DNA of 64,000 bases from Microbacterium phyllosphaerae (GCF_017876435.1 NZ_JAGIOA010000001.1:744001-808000), one strand, 5' to 3'. Numbered from the stretch's first letter, positions 43,121-52,915 are shown. A program made the numbers and translations. The notes: generated from the letters alone by a model not told the origin.

Positions 43121-43610
43121 TCACAGCTGCTGGCGTCTGAGGAGCCCATGATCTGCGACCGATCCACAGTGCGGTGAAACCCGCGTAGGCGCTGAATACC
43201 GCTGCGGACCCGAGCACCAGGATCCAGAGGCTCAGCCCATTCTGATAGAGCCAGCTCATGTAGATGAGGAACAACGCGCTCCCCAGCGCGCCTCCGATGC
43301 CGGCACCGACGCTGGTTCTCATCCGATCTGCCGGTGCGCCATCGATGCTCGTCGAGACGCGCTTTCCGATGTATGCGCCGAGGGCGGAGGTCAGCCCGGA
43401 GACGGCGCCCGTGACGACTGTGGGTGCCACGATGAGCATCGCGAGCCAGTACCAATCGGTCCATTGGCGGTCGTCCGCGGAGCCGAGCGAGTCGGTGAGG
43501 TACGGTGCGCCGTGGATGATCAGCATCGTCACGATGAAGAACACGAGTCCGAAGAGTGTGAGCGCGAGAGTCAATATGCCCATGCTGAGCGGCCCTCGTG
43601 TCTCCCTCAT
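43098..43610 (-). CDS. Four-span hypothetical membrane protein
   Basis: A 170-residue protein with hydrophobic segments near residues 10-32, 52-78, 100-118 and 125-148. The C-terminal tail ends VITAADGM. TAGAGT, six bases before the ATG at 43610, indicates a leaderless start. Family is not recognised. It overlaps the convergent DHFR-family gene by 23 bases at its end. Confidence 0.68.
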   Translation of the reverse strand: MRETRGPLSMGILTLALTLFGLVFFIVTMLIIHGAPYLTDSLGSADDRQWTDWYWLAMLIVAPTVVTGAVSGLTSALGAYIGKRVSTSIDGAPADRMRTSVGAGIGGALGSALFLIYMSWLYQNGLSLWILVLGSAAVFSAYAGFTALWIGRRSWAPQTPAAVITAADGM

Positions 43611-43646
43611 CCCGCGACTCTATCCAAGACCGTGTGGAGCCACACC

Positions 43647-43688
43647 GGTCACTGAGCGAGGCCCGCAAAGCGGCCCGAGACGAAACGC
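43647..43688. repeat. Divergent copy of the dispersed GAGCGAGAC repeat
   Basis: The sequence GAGCGAGGCCCGCAAAGCGG, followed by CCCGAGACGAAACGC, resembles the 41141-41172 copy but has an inserted GGCCCGCAAAGCGGCC hairpin. It lies between the divergent membrane protein and TetR promoters. Confidence 0.55.
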
Positions 43689-43717
43689 GCCGCCCGCAGC
43701 CTCGGTAGCCTGTTCTG

Positions 43718-44287
43718 GTGCCTCGTCCCCGAAGTGAAGCCGCGCGCCAGTCCGTGCTCGAGGCGATGCGCGCCGCCGTCGTGGCCGGTGAGTACGAGGC
43801 GGTGACGATCGAGGGTCTCGCGGAATCGGCGGGCGTCTCCAAGCAGACGATCTACCGCTGGTGGCCGTCGAAGGCAGCGATCCTCGGCGAGGCGCTGCTC
43901 GAGGGAGAGGTGCCCCTCGCGGATGCAACCGTCACGATGAGCGACGACATCCGGGCTGACCTGCACGCCTGGTTCTCCGCGATGTCCGCCGGTATGGAGC
44001 GGCCCGAGGGTGTCGCACTCGCCCGGGCTCTGATCGCGGTGACGGCCACGGATCACGAACTCGGGCTGGCCCTCAACGAGCGTCTCGCGGCGCCGATCCG
44101 CGCGTGGGTCGCCGAGCGGATTGCGCGCGGTCAGGCGGCAGGCGAGATCCGCGAAGACGTGGATGCTGCTGCCATCGCTGACCAGCTCATCGCCATGGCG
44201 TCGTACGCCGCGCTCATCGGTCAGCCGTTGAGCGCCGAGCGCGTTACGGCGACGGTGACGCGGCTGCTGCGAGGGATCGCTCGCTAG
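43718..44287 (+). CDS. TetR family regulator
   Basis: A 189-residue regulator. The helix-turn-helix is ARQSVLEAMRAAVVAGEYEA, then GLAESAGVSKQTIYRWWPSK, the same subgroup as the TetR at 16773. The C-terminal domain has RPEGVALARALIAVTATDHE and ends RLLRGIAR. TAGCCT lies six bases before the GTG at 43718, so the start is leaderless. It is divergent from the membrane protein at 43098-43610 and may repress it, which would give that protein an efflux or stress role. Confidence 0.88.
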   Translation: MPRPRSEAARQSVLEAMRAAVVAGEYEAVTIEGLAESAGVSKQTIYRWWPSKAAILGEALLEGEVPLADATVTMSDDIRADLHAWFSAMSAGMERPEGVALARALIAVTATDHELGLALNERLAAPIRAWVAERIARGQAAGEIREDVDAAAIADQLIAMASYAALIGQPLSAERVTATVTRLLRGIAR

Positions 44288-44291
44288 CTGG

Positions 44292-44671
44292 TCACGGCGT
44301 GCAGTAGGCGACCATCGCGTCGGTCGCCGTGCGCAGCTGGGTGGATGCCGCATCCATCCCCCGGCGTCCCCGGTGATGGCCTTCTCGCCCTCGGCGACGA
44401 ACGCGTCGATGCTCGTCGTCCACGAGTCGCGGAGCGTGACGAATTCCTCGGGTCCGTCGACACCACGGATGTTCTCGGCGACCTTCTTGACCTCATCGAG
44501 CGCCGCCTGCGCAGCCTCGGGAGTCGGCGAGCTGACGCTCTCGATCACACCGGCGACCTGGGTGGCCTGGGCGGCGACCTGTCCGCAGGCGGCGATGGTC
44601 GCGGCCTGCGAGCATCCGGAGAGCAGCAGGATGCCGACGGCCAGCGACGCGAGCGCGGGGAGCTTCTTCAT
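44292..44671 (-). pseudogene. Lipoprotein gene disrupted by a one-base change in a G tract
   Basis: The signal part is intact: MKKLPALASLAVGILLLSG with lipobox LSGC, then a helical mature domain (AALDEVKKVAENIRGVDGPE; TLRDSWTTSIDAFVAEGEKA). After GDAGG the frame is nonsense, but the other frame continues naturally (MDAASTQLRTATDAMVAYCT, then P and a TGA at 44294). The break is at the run of five G on the coding strand (44358-44362). One missing or two extra G would restore it, so this is a recent frameshift or an assembly error. TACCCT seven bases before the ATG suggests a leaderless start. Confidence 0.7.
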
Positions 44672-44703
44672 GACAGTCAGGGTAGGTGACGCAGATGTGA
44701 GAT

Positions 44704-45015
44704 CTACTGCGAGCCCCACGCGACGCCGACGAAGGTCCCGGGCTTGCCTGCGGCTTCTGCGTAGGCGATCTCGCGGAGCGTCGATTCGCCGAAGTGCTCA
44801 CCCCGGTTCACGACGACCACTCGATCGGCGAGGTCGATCCTGCGGAGGTGCAGTTCGCCCAGCGCGGTCTTCTGTTCCTCGGTGATCGGACCGTCGATCT
44901 CAGTCGGCATGAGGACGATGCAGCCAGCGAGCGACAGGCCCTGACTCACCACGCGCATATCCTCGACGAACCGCATGGAGCCGCAGATGCAGACGATCTC
45001 GGGACGCTCGGGCAC
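44704..45015 (-). CDS. Small hypothetical protein, nucleoside-deoxyribosyltransferase-like fold
   Basis: A 103-residue protein. It opens EIVCICGSMRFVEDMRVVSQ, a strand-turn-helix like those of small nucleotide-modifying folds (CxSMRF). It continues LAGCIVLMPTEIDGPITEE, DRVVVVNRGEHFGESTLREI and ends EAAGKPGTFVGVAW. It resembles the short nucleoside 2-deoxyribosyltransferase-related proteins, but no catalytic set is complete. The start is GTG at 45015. Function unknown. Confidence 0.62.
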   Translation of the reverse strand: MPERPEIVCICGSMRFVEDMRVVSQGLSLAGCIVLMPTEIDGPITEEQKTALGELHLRRIDLADRVVVVNRGEHFGESTLREIAYAEAAGKPGTFVGVAWGSQ

Positions 45016-45086
45016 GGTGTCAGTCTTTCATCCGCTCGGGAGGCGGTGGCCTACTTCGGCTGGGTGCCGCGGTCTAGGCTCGGCTC

Positions 45087-45362
45087 ATGAGCGAGCCCAG
45101 TGCCGAGCCCTCCCTGATCCAGCAGCGCATGGCATTGCAGCGCCGCAAGAACTTCGCGCTCTACTCGATCGTGTTCTCCGCGGTCATGGTTGCAGGATGG
45201 GTCGTCACGCTCGTGCTCGATCCGAGCGCGCTGTACCGATGGTTCGGCCCTGCCATATTCGGCGTCGGAGTGTTCATCGGGATCTTCGAGCTACGCAAGG
45301 CGCGGCGAGCGATCGGAGAGTTCGGAGGCCGGCACGGCAGTCGTGCCGGCCTCCAAGAGTGA
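45087..45362 (+). CDS. Two-span hypothetical membrane protein
   Basis: A 91-residue protein with a helical N-terminus (EPSLIQQRMALQRRKNFALY), two hydrophobic segments (residues 26-45 and 52-68), and a charged tail (LRKARRAIGEFGGRHG). TAGGCT, six bases before the ATG, makes it leaderless. Family is not recognised. It marks the end of the ordinary region; the defence-like island starts next. Confidence 0.66.
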   Translation: MSEPSAEPSLIQQRMALQRRKNFALYSIVFSAVMVAGWVVTLVLDPSALYRWFGPAIFGVGVFIGIFELRKARRAIGEFGGRHGSRAGLQE

Positions 45363-45545
45363 GGTAATTACTGGACTGACCATCCTCCGTCAGGCAGCTG
45401 GTCCGACGCCGCGAGCATATGGGGAGCCGGCAGAATCCCGGTGGCGGGTGCAGCGAGCGCAGAGCTCTCTCTCAGCGGGCGCCCGGGTGCATGGTGAAGA
45501 TGCGCGATCACTGGCCCGGCCATCCTGGACGGGTGCCCCACCCCG

Positions 45546-48500
45546 TCAACTCGCTGCCGTGATCAACCCCCCGGAACGTCGCTGGAGCCGGCCGGAGCTC
45601 AGGCCAGTATCCAAGGCCTCGCTCAGGCGATCGCCGATGCCGGACGTCACGCGCTTACCGCCGAACAGCCCGAGCGACTCCCGCTTGATCTCCTCGTCCG
45701 TCATTCCGCCGCTCAGGTCCGCGACGACCGCCATGGCGTTGGCGATCTCCGCCAGAGGGACATGCTCGAGGGGGCGAGCAGTCCCGTTGACTGGCCGGCG
45801 GACCTCCCGCCAGGTGAGTGGATCGACACCTTGCGGCCACAGAACCGCACGATCATTCGGTCGAACGAAATCCGGTGGGACGCAGCGAAGGATTGCATCC
45901 GCCCGAGAGGCGTGGACCTTGCTCAGACCGAAAGCACCGGCCACGAGCTTCACCAGCCGCATTCGGTGGATAGGGCCTTCATGCGTGATCACTTCCTGGA
46001 CCAGTTCGCGTATGCGCTGAGCGGCTCCCGGGGACGGGAGAGCGTCGAGAACCGCGACGCCGCCGGCCGCTCGTGGTGACCACTCAGAGAAATCCCGAAG
46101 ACGGGGATGCTGCAGGTCGGTGACCCCGGGTGCTGATGCCGACCGAGCGAGGACGACGGGTTGCGACTCCGCCACGCCAGATCCGGTCTCGACGTGAGCG
46201 GCGGTCGCGACGGGGTCCGATGCTGTGTCGATTGCTCGCGCTTCGACGCCCGTCGAGACTGAACTGCGCTTCCCAGTTTCGTCGGCACGACGCGCAGCAG
46301 TTGTCGCCTCCGTAACGGCGCGACTGATTCGGTCGAGGGTCGTCTCCCGTTGCTGCAGCCACTCGGGAAGCCATACACGCTCCACGCCCGGCCAGTGCAT
46401 GAGGCCCTTCAGGACGTCGGTGGGCAGCGCGTCTCGATCGGCCACAGTGCGCCGCTCGCGCCACGTTGGGCCGTCGAGCAGAACGGCGAGTACCGGTTGC
46501 TCAGGATCGTCTGCTGCCGAGATTGCTATATCGACGCGGAAATCAGAGAGACCGATGTCCGTCTGCACCACGTGCCCTCGGTCGCGAAGCGTGGCGGCGA
46601 TCTCTTCTCGATGGCGATCGACGAACCCGGGCCGAGCCACCTCGTCTGCGTTCTCATCGATACCGTCCGCAGCAAGCTGCAGATAGGAGCGCAGGTGCTT
46701 GATTCCTACGGATGACGTCTGTTCAGCTCTCAGGTCAGACGGGTCGAAACTGGCGAACAGAATCACTTCTCGACGTGCTCTGGTGATGGCCACGTTGAGG
46801 CGGCGCTCTCCGCCCGCACGCGAGAGCGGTCCGAAGTTGAGTGGCAGGTCGCCACGTTCGTTCGCACTGAAAGCCACGGAGAAGAGAATCGTGTCTCGCT
46901 CGTCTCCCTGTACGTTCTCGAGGTTCTTGACGAACAGTCCGTCGCGCTGATCGAGAGCGGTGGCGATCCGGTCGTCCGCTTCGTCTCGCAGAAGTGATTC
47001 GATCAGCGAGCGTTGCTGCGCGTTGAAGGTCACGACGCCGAGCGATGGAGGAGTGTTGGACGTGGCGAAGCGCCGTGCGATGTCCCCGACGATTGCACGG
47101 GCCTCGACGATGTTGGTGCGAAGGTCTCGCCCCCGTCCGCTTCTGTTGAAGTGCCCGTCGACCCTGACCAGTGATACTCCATGACCGGACACCGAGGGCT
47201 GTGAAGAGGCGCTCGTCGGCCAAGGCGCAGGGAAGGATGCGAGTCGGCCGTCGTAGTATTTGTGATTGCTGAAAGCGATCAGCGCCTCGTCCTGACTCCG
47301 GTAGTGCCAGGACAACCAGCGCCGGGGCACCTGCGCTTGGACACATTCGCTCAGGATCGATTCCTCATCGGCGATCGCGGTGCTGTCCGCGCTGACCACC
47401 TCATCAGAGTCGGTCACGACGTCTGCGAAGCTTGTAGGTGGCATCTGTTTGCTGTCGCCCACCACCACCACCGAGTTCGATCGCCCCATCGCGCCGATCG
47501 CATCGGGAACTCTGATCTGCGACGCTTCATCGAAGACGACGACGTCGAACAGGTCGCCGGTTGCCGGGAAGAACCGCGAGACGGATTCCGGACTCGCCAG
47601 TACGCACGGGGTGATCTGCGTGATCAGCTCTGCGTAGCCGTCCATCAGCCCACGTACTGAGAGCCCCCCGCGCTGACGCCCGATCTGACGCTTGAGTTCG
47701 CCCAGGCGCCCGCCGTTGTATGCTGCGTCGATCTTCCTCCGGCCGAGTATTTCGGCGGGGATCCAGCGTGGAAGCTCGGCTCGGATCGCGGCTGTGCTCG
47801 AGGTGAATCTTTCGACGGATCGGCCGTGAGCCTGAGGGTCGAATATCTCGAGGCCCTGAGCTTGCTCGCGCTCCACCAACGATGAGGCCGCCACGCCTTT
47901 GTCGAAGGCGATCGACGCATCGTCTGCCAGAACGCGTCCCGAGATGAGTGCTGCGTGTGCCTCGGAGAGCCCGTAGCTTCGCAGAGGCTCGAGCGCCCGA
48001 GCGAACGCCACCCATCTCTGCAGGGACGTGGGAGTAGAGGTTTCGAGTGCCCGCGAACCGCGAGTGCTTCCCCACGCATCGACCACGGCGCGCGGCGAGG
48101 CCCAACTCTTCAACACCCCGGCTCCGACCTTCGGCGAAGCCATCACTTCGAGTGAACGCCAAGCGGTCCCGAGCTTTGCGAGCGCACCGGAGAGCGCCGG
48201 ATCCGCAGGCGAGGTGCGATAGGTCTCTCGCAGAATCGTCGCGTCCAGATCATGAGGTCGCAACTCGAGAGCCCCGCTGAGCCAGACGAGCCAATCGAGC
48301 TGCGACGCGGCGCGAGCCGCGTCGGTCGCATCGAACGGGTTCCAACTCGCACCGACCACGGAGACGGGGAGCGAGAGGAGTCCGTTGCGCAGAGCAGTCG
48401 CCGACGCCGCTGTCGCTTCCACCTGTCCGGTCAACTGCGCGATGGATTTCGGAGGCACGCTCTTCAGAGGCACCAACAGGCTGTCGCCGAACATCTCGAG

Positions 48501-51500
48501 CGCCGATCGTTGACGCTTGCGTCGGCCGAAGAACCCAGAGGCATCGGCAGCCTGAGCTGCTACGTGAACGGCGCTCGGCGTCGGGTTCGCGCTCAGCGCG
48601 CCGAGGCCAACGGTGTTCACCCACTGTGGTGGTGTGGACGTGAGCGTTCGAAGGTGCTGTTGAAGAGCGCTGAGTTCACCGGATCGGACTCGGGGGAGCA
48701 GCTGATCGAGGGACTCAAGGGAGAAGCGTGGAGCTCCCGCGAGCTGGGACCAGCGTTCGATGAACTCAGGCGAGGTACTGTGCGAGAGTGCCGGCGACTC
48801 GCCGGTCGTGACGAAGACGTCTCCGATCGCCTGGTCGAAGTCCATCGCTGCTCGATGCAGGGCCCCGATGTCCGAAGGGTCATGAGACGTGACGTCGACG
48901 AAGCCCCACCCGTTGAGCTCCGCTGGGCGGACAAGGTCGGCAGTGTCAGGCAGGCGTCTCAGTGTCGTGCGGACGAAGTCGATCTGCGTGGTGGAACTCG
49001 TCGAGACGAAAGCGGTCGGGATGTCGAGCGTAGGAGCATCGGGCTCGAACGCCAGGAGGCGATCCCTCGAGGTGTAGAACGACATGCCCGCGGTGTTGCT
49101 CTCGTGGAGGCGGTCAGCGTACCGGCGCAGAGTGTTCCGGCTCGATACCGCATTCTCGTTCTGCGCGCTCAGGGCGGCACCGTCGGGGCGCGCCGTTGTT
49201 TCGAGTGCCTCTTTCAGCTGCGCGCGGACGGCATTCGGGCGAGCACCTTTGTCATGGAGATCGAGCGAGAAAGGCCCCAGTCCGACTGCATCGAGACGCT
49301 GCTTCACGACGTCCAGCGCCGCGCGCTTCTCAGCGACGAAAAGCACTCTTTTGCCGTTGACGATGGCATGAGCGAGCAGGTTCGTGATGGTCTGCGACTT
49401 CCCAGTGCCGGGAGGGCCCTCGAGTACGAACGTCCGGTCCGCGACCGCTTCCGAGACCGCGTCGAGCTGCGAGGAGTCCGCCGGGACGGGCAGGGACGTT
49501 CCGAGAGCATCCAGATCCACTGAGGTCGGCGACGGCGATGGGTCCTCGAACGCTGCGGTCGGCGTATGGACGAGATGCTTGACGAGCGGGTTGGAGGTGA
49601 ATGTCTCCCAACTCTCGTCGAGGTCCTTCCACAGCCGATACTTGCCGAACTGAAGGATCGACAGATCTGCGGAGTCCTCAACGGTGAACGGCAAGCGCGC
49701 CTCCGCCAATCCCTGCCGCGCGGCCGCGAAGGCGGCTGCGAGGTTGATGCCGGCTTCATCCTTTGCCGGGTTCTCGAGACCGGGTATGCGGATGCCGTGC
49801 GTCACTCGCAGCTTCTCTAGCAGGCAGTAGTTCGGTGTGGATTCACCTGTGTCGTCGACGCGAACACGGAACACAGAGCCGCGGCCCGCAGGCTCGAGAG
49901 TCACAGGCACGAGGATGAGCGGCGACCTGAGGTCGCGATCGTTGAACCGCCAGCGCAGCATTCCGAACGCGACATAGAGATTGTTCGCGCCCGTTTCCTC
50001 GGCGATGGTGCGCGCTTTGTATGCCAGAGCGCGGAGTCGCGAGGTATAGGCGCCCTCCGTGATGTCGACATAGGCGGACTTTCGGGACATGAGCATGTCC
50101 GAGCGGGCAGCTTCAGGCAGGTCGCGTCCGAACTGAACGCCGCGGGTCTTGTCGACATCGGGGATGCGATCGCTGGGAAGGAGCGTGATCGCGGACCCAC
50201 TGTTGATCAGATCCTCGAATGCGGCTAGAGCTGGCTGTGGCACGGCGATGGAGTGACCTGCTGACGGCGTGTAGTTGATGAGCCGATTGCGCAGGCTCAG
50301 GTCGAGCAGGGAGTTCTTCCACGAGCTCACGCGCGCAGGCAGCCTGCGCGCGTCATCGCCGGTGAGATCCGTGGCGGAGGGGTTGTACTGCAATGGATCC
50401 GGAGCTGCGGCCGCGCGGTACTCGTGCACCGTGACTTCGCCGTTCGAGCCGATCGAGCGACTCGGCAGGGGATAGATAGCTGCTTGTCGAGCCTGTAAGA
50501 CATCGGTCACGCCGATGACCAGAGTGGGATCCACGTTGCCGTCGGTGAATGGCTGCCGTCGGGCGATCCCGAACGGCGCGGATTCCGCACCTCCGGTCAT
50601 CTTCGTCGTTTCCACGAGCCCGATCTTGCCCAGTCCGACGAGGTTGACCGCCTCGCTGGCCTCTGCCTGCGCAGGGGCGTCGAGGCTCGACCATTCCCGC
50701 CAGTACCCGAGGAAGATGTGACCCTCGAGGAGCCACAGGGTTGAGTTGATTCCCGCTTCTTCCAGCGCGGCAGCGAGGGTGAGCGTCGTGTCCAGGCAAG
50801 TGCCCAGTCGCCCCTCGAGAACCTCGGCGGGAGTACGCACCTTCTGGCCCGAGATCCCCCAGCTCGCGGGCGGTTCCGCGTAGCGGATGTCGCGCGCGCG
50901 TACGGCGTCGTAAATCGCTTCGACCATCGAATCGACCCGATTCGGGTCGCCCTGCTGGTACCCGTCCAAGGCCGAGGAACCCGTCCGGTTACCCAGAAGC
51001 GTCGATGCCTCGACCAGAAGAGCACTGATGGCCGACGACTGAGGCTGGATGAAGGCGGCGAGCAGCTCGAGACTCAGCGGCATCGGTTTGGCGATCCATT
51101 GATTCGCGGCCAGCAGTTGAACGTCCGCGCGTTGACTGGCGATCTCGTCGCCGTTCGCGTCTCTCAACGTCGCGGTCACCGTGCCGGGCATGGGCGACTC
51201 GACCGCGAGCATGCGAGCTGGATCCAACCGCAGATCGACGTTGCGAAGAGTGGTGTCATGTTCTCCGTCGAGGTCGACGAGCAATACGCGAGGGTCTCCC
51301 AGTGATCCCAACTGACAGTCGACCTCGACCTCTACGGAGGCGCCTCGCAGCTCGGGGCCTCGGTAGGAGACCGTCAGCTGCGGCACGACCGAGATGCCCG
51401 TTCGCGCGACAGCGAAACTCAACGGACTGAGCACAGAAGCGTCGAGCGAGGCAGCCGATCCCGGTTCGGCGGTGATCGCCGTGGACTCGAGGGCTACAGA

Positions 51501-51998
51501 GGCCGCGCGAGTGGCGGTCGGTCCGTTGGGGTCTTGGTGTTTCAATTCGGACGTGTTCAGCGCCGTCAGGACCTCTGACTTCAGGAGTCCGATCGCGTCG
51601 GCGTCCTCGTCAGCAGCGATCGCTCGCAGGAGGATCTCGGTTGAATCGAGAGCCCGGAAAGTCTGGGCGACTGTGAACTCTTCGCTGTGAGCCCACTTGT
51701 TGCGGACGTCTCGGAGCTCACTCGCGCAGTTGCTCGCTTGCCGGTCGACAAGGTCTGTGAAGGGGAAACCGAGATTGCCGAGGCGCTCCGTCAGGACGCG
51801 CAGTTGCAATGAAAGATCACGGGGGTTGTAGCGGTCGACTCGACGGCCGGCCTGCCGGTCCTTCGCCGCGAGGATCTGCGTCCAGTCCGATACCTCCGGA
51901 GCGACCTCGGAGAGACGTCGAGTCACGAACGGCCCCAGCGCGCGTGCTGCCGCCGTCAATGCCTGCTCGATGTATTCAAGCGGACTGAAGTCGCTCAT
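45546..51998 (-). CDS. HEPN-DUF4011-SF1 helicase-nuclease defence protein (2150 aa)
   Basis: An unusually large 2150-residue protein. Domains in order: an N-terminal Swt1-like HEPN domain with the RNase motif RNKWAH (residues 99-104); a DUF4011-type beta/transglutaminase-like region (about 200-620; GTCLDTTLTLAAALEEAGIN); a superfamily-1 helicase with Walker A GPPGTGKS (about 855), DEAS and GDSKQMPPTSF (about 1480-1515) and WHYRSQDEALIAFSNHKYYD; a Vsr/MTES_1575-type nuclease fold (about 1800-1880; DFRVDIAISA, LLDGPTWRERR); and a C-terminal DUF3320-type region. Single-gene DUF4011-helicase-Vsr proteins are reported phage-defence genes (called Hhe). GAGGG supports the start at 51998. Confidence 0.87.
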   Translation of the reverse strand: MSDFSPLEYIEQALTAAARALGPFVTRRLSEVAPEVSDWTQILAAKDRQAGRRVDRYNPRDLSLQLRVLTERLGNLGFPFTDLVDRQASNCASELRDVRNKWAHSEEFTVAQTFRALDSTEILLRAIAADEDADAIGLLKSEVLTALNTSELKHQDPNGPTATRAASVALESTAITAEPGSAASLDASVLSPLSFAVARTGISVVPQLTVSYRGPELRGASVEVEVDCQLGSLGDPRVLLVDLDGEHDTTLRNVDLRLDPARMLAVESPMPGTVTATLRDANGDEIASQRADVQLLAANQWIAKPMPLSLELLAAFIQPQSSAISALLVEASTLLGNRTGSSALDGYQQGDPNRVDSMVEAIYDAVRARDIRYAEPPASWGISGQKVRTPAEVLEGRLGTCLDTTLTLAAALEEAGINSTLWLLEGHIFLGYWREWSSLDAPAQAEASEAVNLVGLGKIGLVETTKMTGGAESAPFGIARRQPFTDGNVDPTLVIGVTDVLQARQAAIYPLPSRSIGSNGEVTVHEYRAAAAPDPLQYNPSATDLTGDDARRLPARVSSWKNSLLDLSLRNRLINYTPSAGHSIAVPQPALAAFEDLINSGSAITLLPSDRIPDVDKTRGVQFGRDLPEAARSDMLMSRKSAYVDITEGAYTSRLRALAYKARTIAEETGANNLYVAFGMLRWRFNDRDLRSPLILVPVTLEPAGRGSVFRVRVDDTGESTPNYCLLEKLRVTHGIRIPGLENPAKDEAGINLAAAFAAARQGLAEARLPFTVEDSADLSILQFGKYRLWKDLDESWETFTSNPLVKHLVHTPTAAFEDPSPSPTSVDLDALGTSLPVPADSSQLDAVSEAVADRTFVLEGPPGTGKSQTITNLLAHAIVNGKRVLFVAEKRAALDVVKQRLDAVGLGPFSLDLHDKGARPNAVRAQLKEALETTARPDGAALSAQNENAVSSRNTLRRYADRLHESNTAGMSFYTSRDRLLAFEPDAPTLDIPTAFVSTSSTTQIDFVRTTLRRLPDTADLVRPAELNGWGFVDVTSHDPSDIGALHRAAMDFDQAIGDVFVTTGESPALSHSTSPEFIERWSQLAGAPRFSLESLDQLLPRVRSGELSALQQHLRTLTSTPPQWVNTVGLGALSANPTPSAVHVAAQAADASGFFGRRKRQRSALEMFGDSLLVPLKSVPPKSIAQLTGQVEATAASATALRNGLLSLPVSVVGASWNPFDATDAARAASQLDWLVWLSGALELRPHDLDATILRETYRTSPADPALSGALAKLGTAWRSLEVMASPKVGAGVLKSWASPRAVVDAWGSTRGSRALETSTPTSLQRWVAFARALEPLRSYGLSEAHAALISGRVLADDASIAFDKGVAASSLVEREQAQGLEIFDPQAHGRSVERFTSSTAAIRAELPRWIPAEILGRRKIDAAYNGGRLGELKRQIGRQRGGLSVRGLMDGYAELITQITPCVLASPESVSRFFPATGDLFDVVVFDEASQIRVPDAIGAMGRSNSVVVVGDSKQMPPTSFADVVTDSDEVVSADSTAIADEESILSECVQAQVPRRWLSWHYRSQDEALIAFSNHKYYDGRLASFPAPWPTSASSQPSVSGHGVSLVRVDGHFNRSGRGRDLRTNIVEARAIVGDIARRFATSNTPPSLGVVTFNAQQRSLIESLLRDEADDRIATALDQRDGLFVKNLENVQGDERDTILFSVAFSANERGDLPLNFGPLSRAGGERRLNVAITRARREVILFASFDPSDLRAEQTSSVGIKHLRSYLQLAADGIDENADEVARPGFVDRHREEIAATLRDRGHVVQTDIGLSDFRVDIAISAADDPEQPVLAVLLDGPTWRERRTVADRDALPTDVLKGLMHWPGVERVWLPEWLQQRETTLDRISRAVTEATTAARRADETGKRSSVSTGVEARAIDTASDPVATAAHVETGSGVAESQPVVLARSASAPGVTDLQHPRLRDFSEWSPRAAGGVAVLDALPSPGAAQRIRELVQEVITHEGPIHRMRLVKLVAGAFGLSKVHASRADAILRCVPPDFVRPNDRAVLWPQGVDPLTWREVRRPVNGTARPLEHVPLAEIANAMAVVADLSGGMTDEEIKRESLGLFGGKRVTSGIGDRLSEALDTGLSSGRLQRRSGGLITAAS

Positions 51999-52210
51999 TG
52001 ACCCTCTATTCATCCCCCGACGCCCTTGGTGGGTCGTCATCCCTCACTGAGCATATGAGAGAGCTAGGCGGCCCGCACTGAGTGGAAGCGCCAGTTCCGA
52101 TGAGGTACAGCATCCGTAGCCACTGCGCGTTCGAGTTACGGCGACGTCGACCGGCGTGCTACCTGGATCGCGTGCTACGGCTGGCGTGCGCAGGTCCTAG
52201 CTTTGGACGT

Positions 52211-52915
52211 GTGAACACATCGTCAGTTGTGAAAGCGCCCAACGGGCTAACTCTTCCGCGCGTCTGGGACGAGTGGCTCGACCTTCGCGTGTCCGATAGG
52301 CCACCGGATCTTCAGAGCCTCTACCAGCGCGGGCTGGACGTCCTACCGGAGCGCCGGAATGTGTTTCGCGCTTTCGAACTGGCTGCCCCCACCGATGTGA
52401 GGGTCATGGTCCTGGGCCAGGATCCGTACGACACGTCAGGGCTCGCGGACGGGTTGGCATTCTCTCAACACGGAGAGGTGGACAAGCGCTCGGCGCTTCA
52501 CCGAATCTTCCTCAATCTCGAGCGGGATCCCGACATCCCTTTCACCAGGCCAGCGACAGGTGACCTCACTGAGTGGGCAACGGGAGGTGTCCTGCTTCTC
52601 AACACAGCCTTAACTGTCGTCAGTAACAAGCCAAAATCTCATCTCCGACTTTGGAAGCCGTTCATCGAGACCGTGATCCGAAGCCTAGCGGCGTCAGGCT
52701 CGCCTATCGCGTTCGTCGTGCTCGGAGAGGACGCACGCAAGATCGCGATGCCGTTGCTGCGACAGGTTCCGCGTGACGCGATCATTCGGGCCGCGCATCC
52801 AATGGCGTCGAACACTGACCAACGGCCGTTCAAGGGCACGTACGTGTTCTCGGAAGCAAACCAGTTCCTGGGCGACAGGGCGATCAACTGGAGTGCCATC
52901 TCCCCCTCTACGTGA
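52211..52915 (+). CDS. Uracil-DNA glycosylase-like protein with variant motifs
   Basis: A 234-residue protein of the family-1 UDG fold. The catalytic-water motif is GQDPYD (residues 69-74), where true Ung has GQDPYH; the next part TSGLADGLAFS aligns well. LLLNTALTV matches the Asn-containing uracil pocket. The intercalation loop, HPSPLS in Ung, is HPMASN here, so the leucine is lost. These changes suggest altered base specificity. Start at GTG 52211 is uncertain. It lies just after the promoter of the big helicase gene, divergent from it, so it could be part of the same defence set. Confidence 0.75.
   Translation: MNTSSVVKAPNGLTLPRVWDEWLDLRVSDRPPDLQSLYQRGLDVLPERRNVFRAFELAAPTDVRVMVLGQDPYDTSGLADGLAFSQHGEVDKRSALHRIFLNLERDPDIPFTRPATGDLTEWATGGVLLLNTALTVVSNKPKSHLRLWKPFIETVIRSLAASGSPIAFVVLGEDARKIAMPLLRQVPRDAIIRAAHPMASNTDQRPFKGTYVFSEANQFLGDRAINWSAISPST

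Noticed and set aside
48252..49523. 423-codon plus-strand frame inside the giant helicase
   Set aside because: It is antisense to the helicase motifs and has no start signal.
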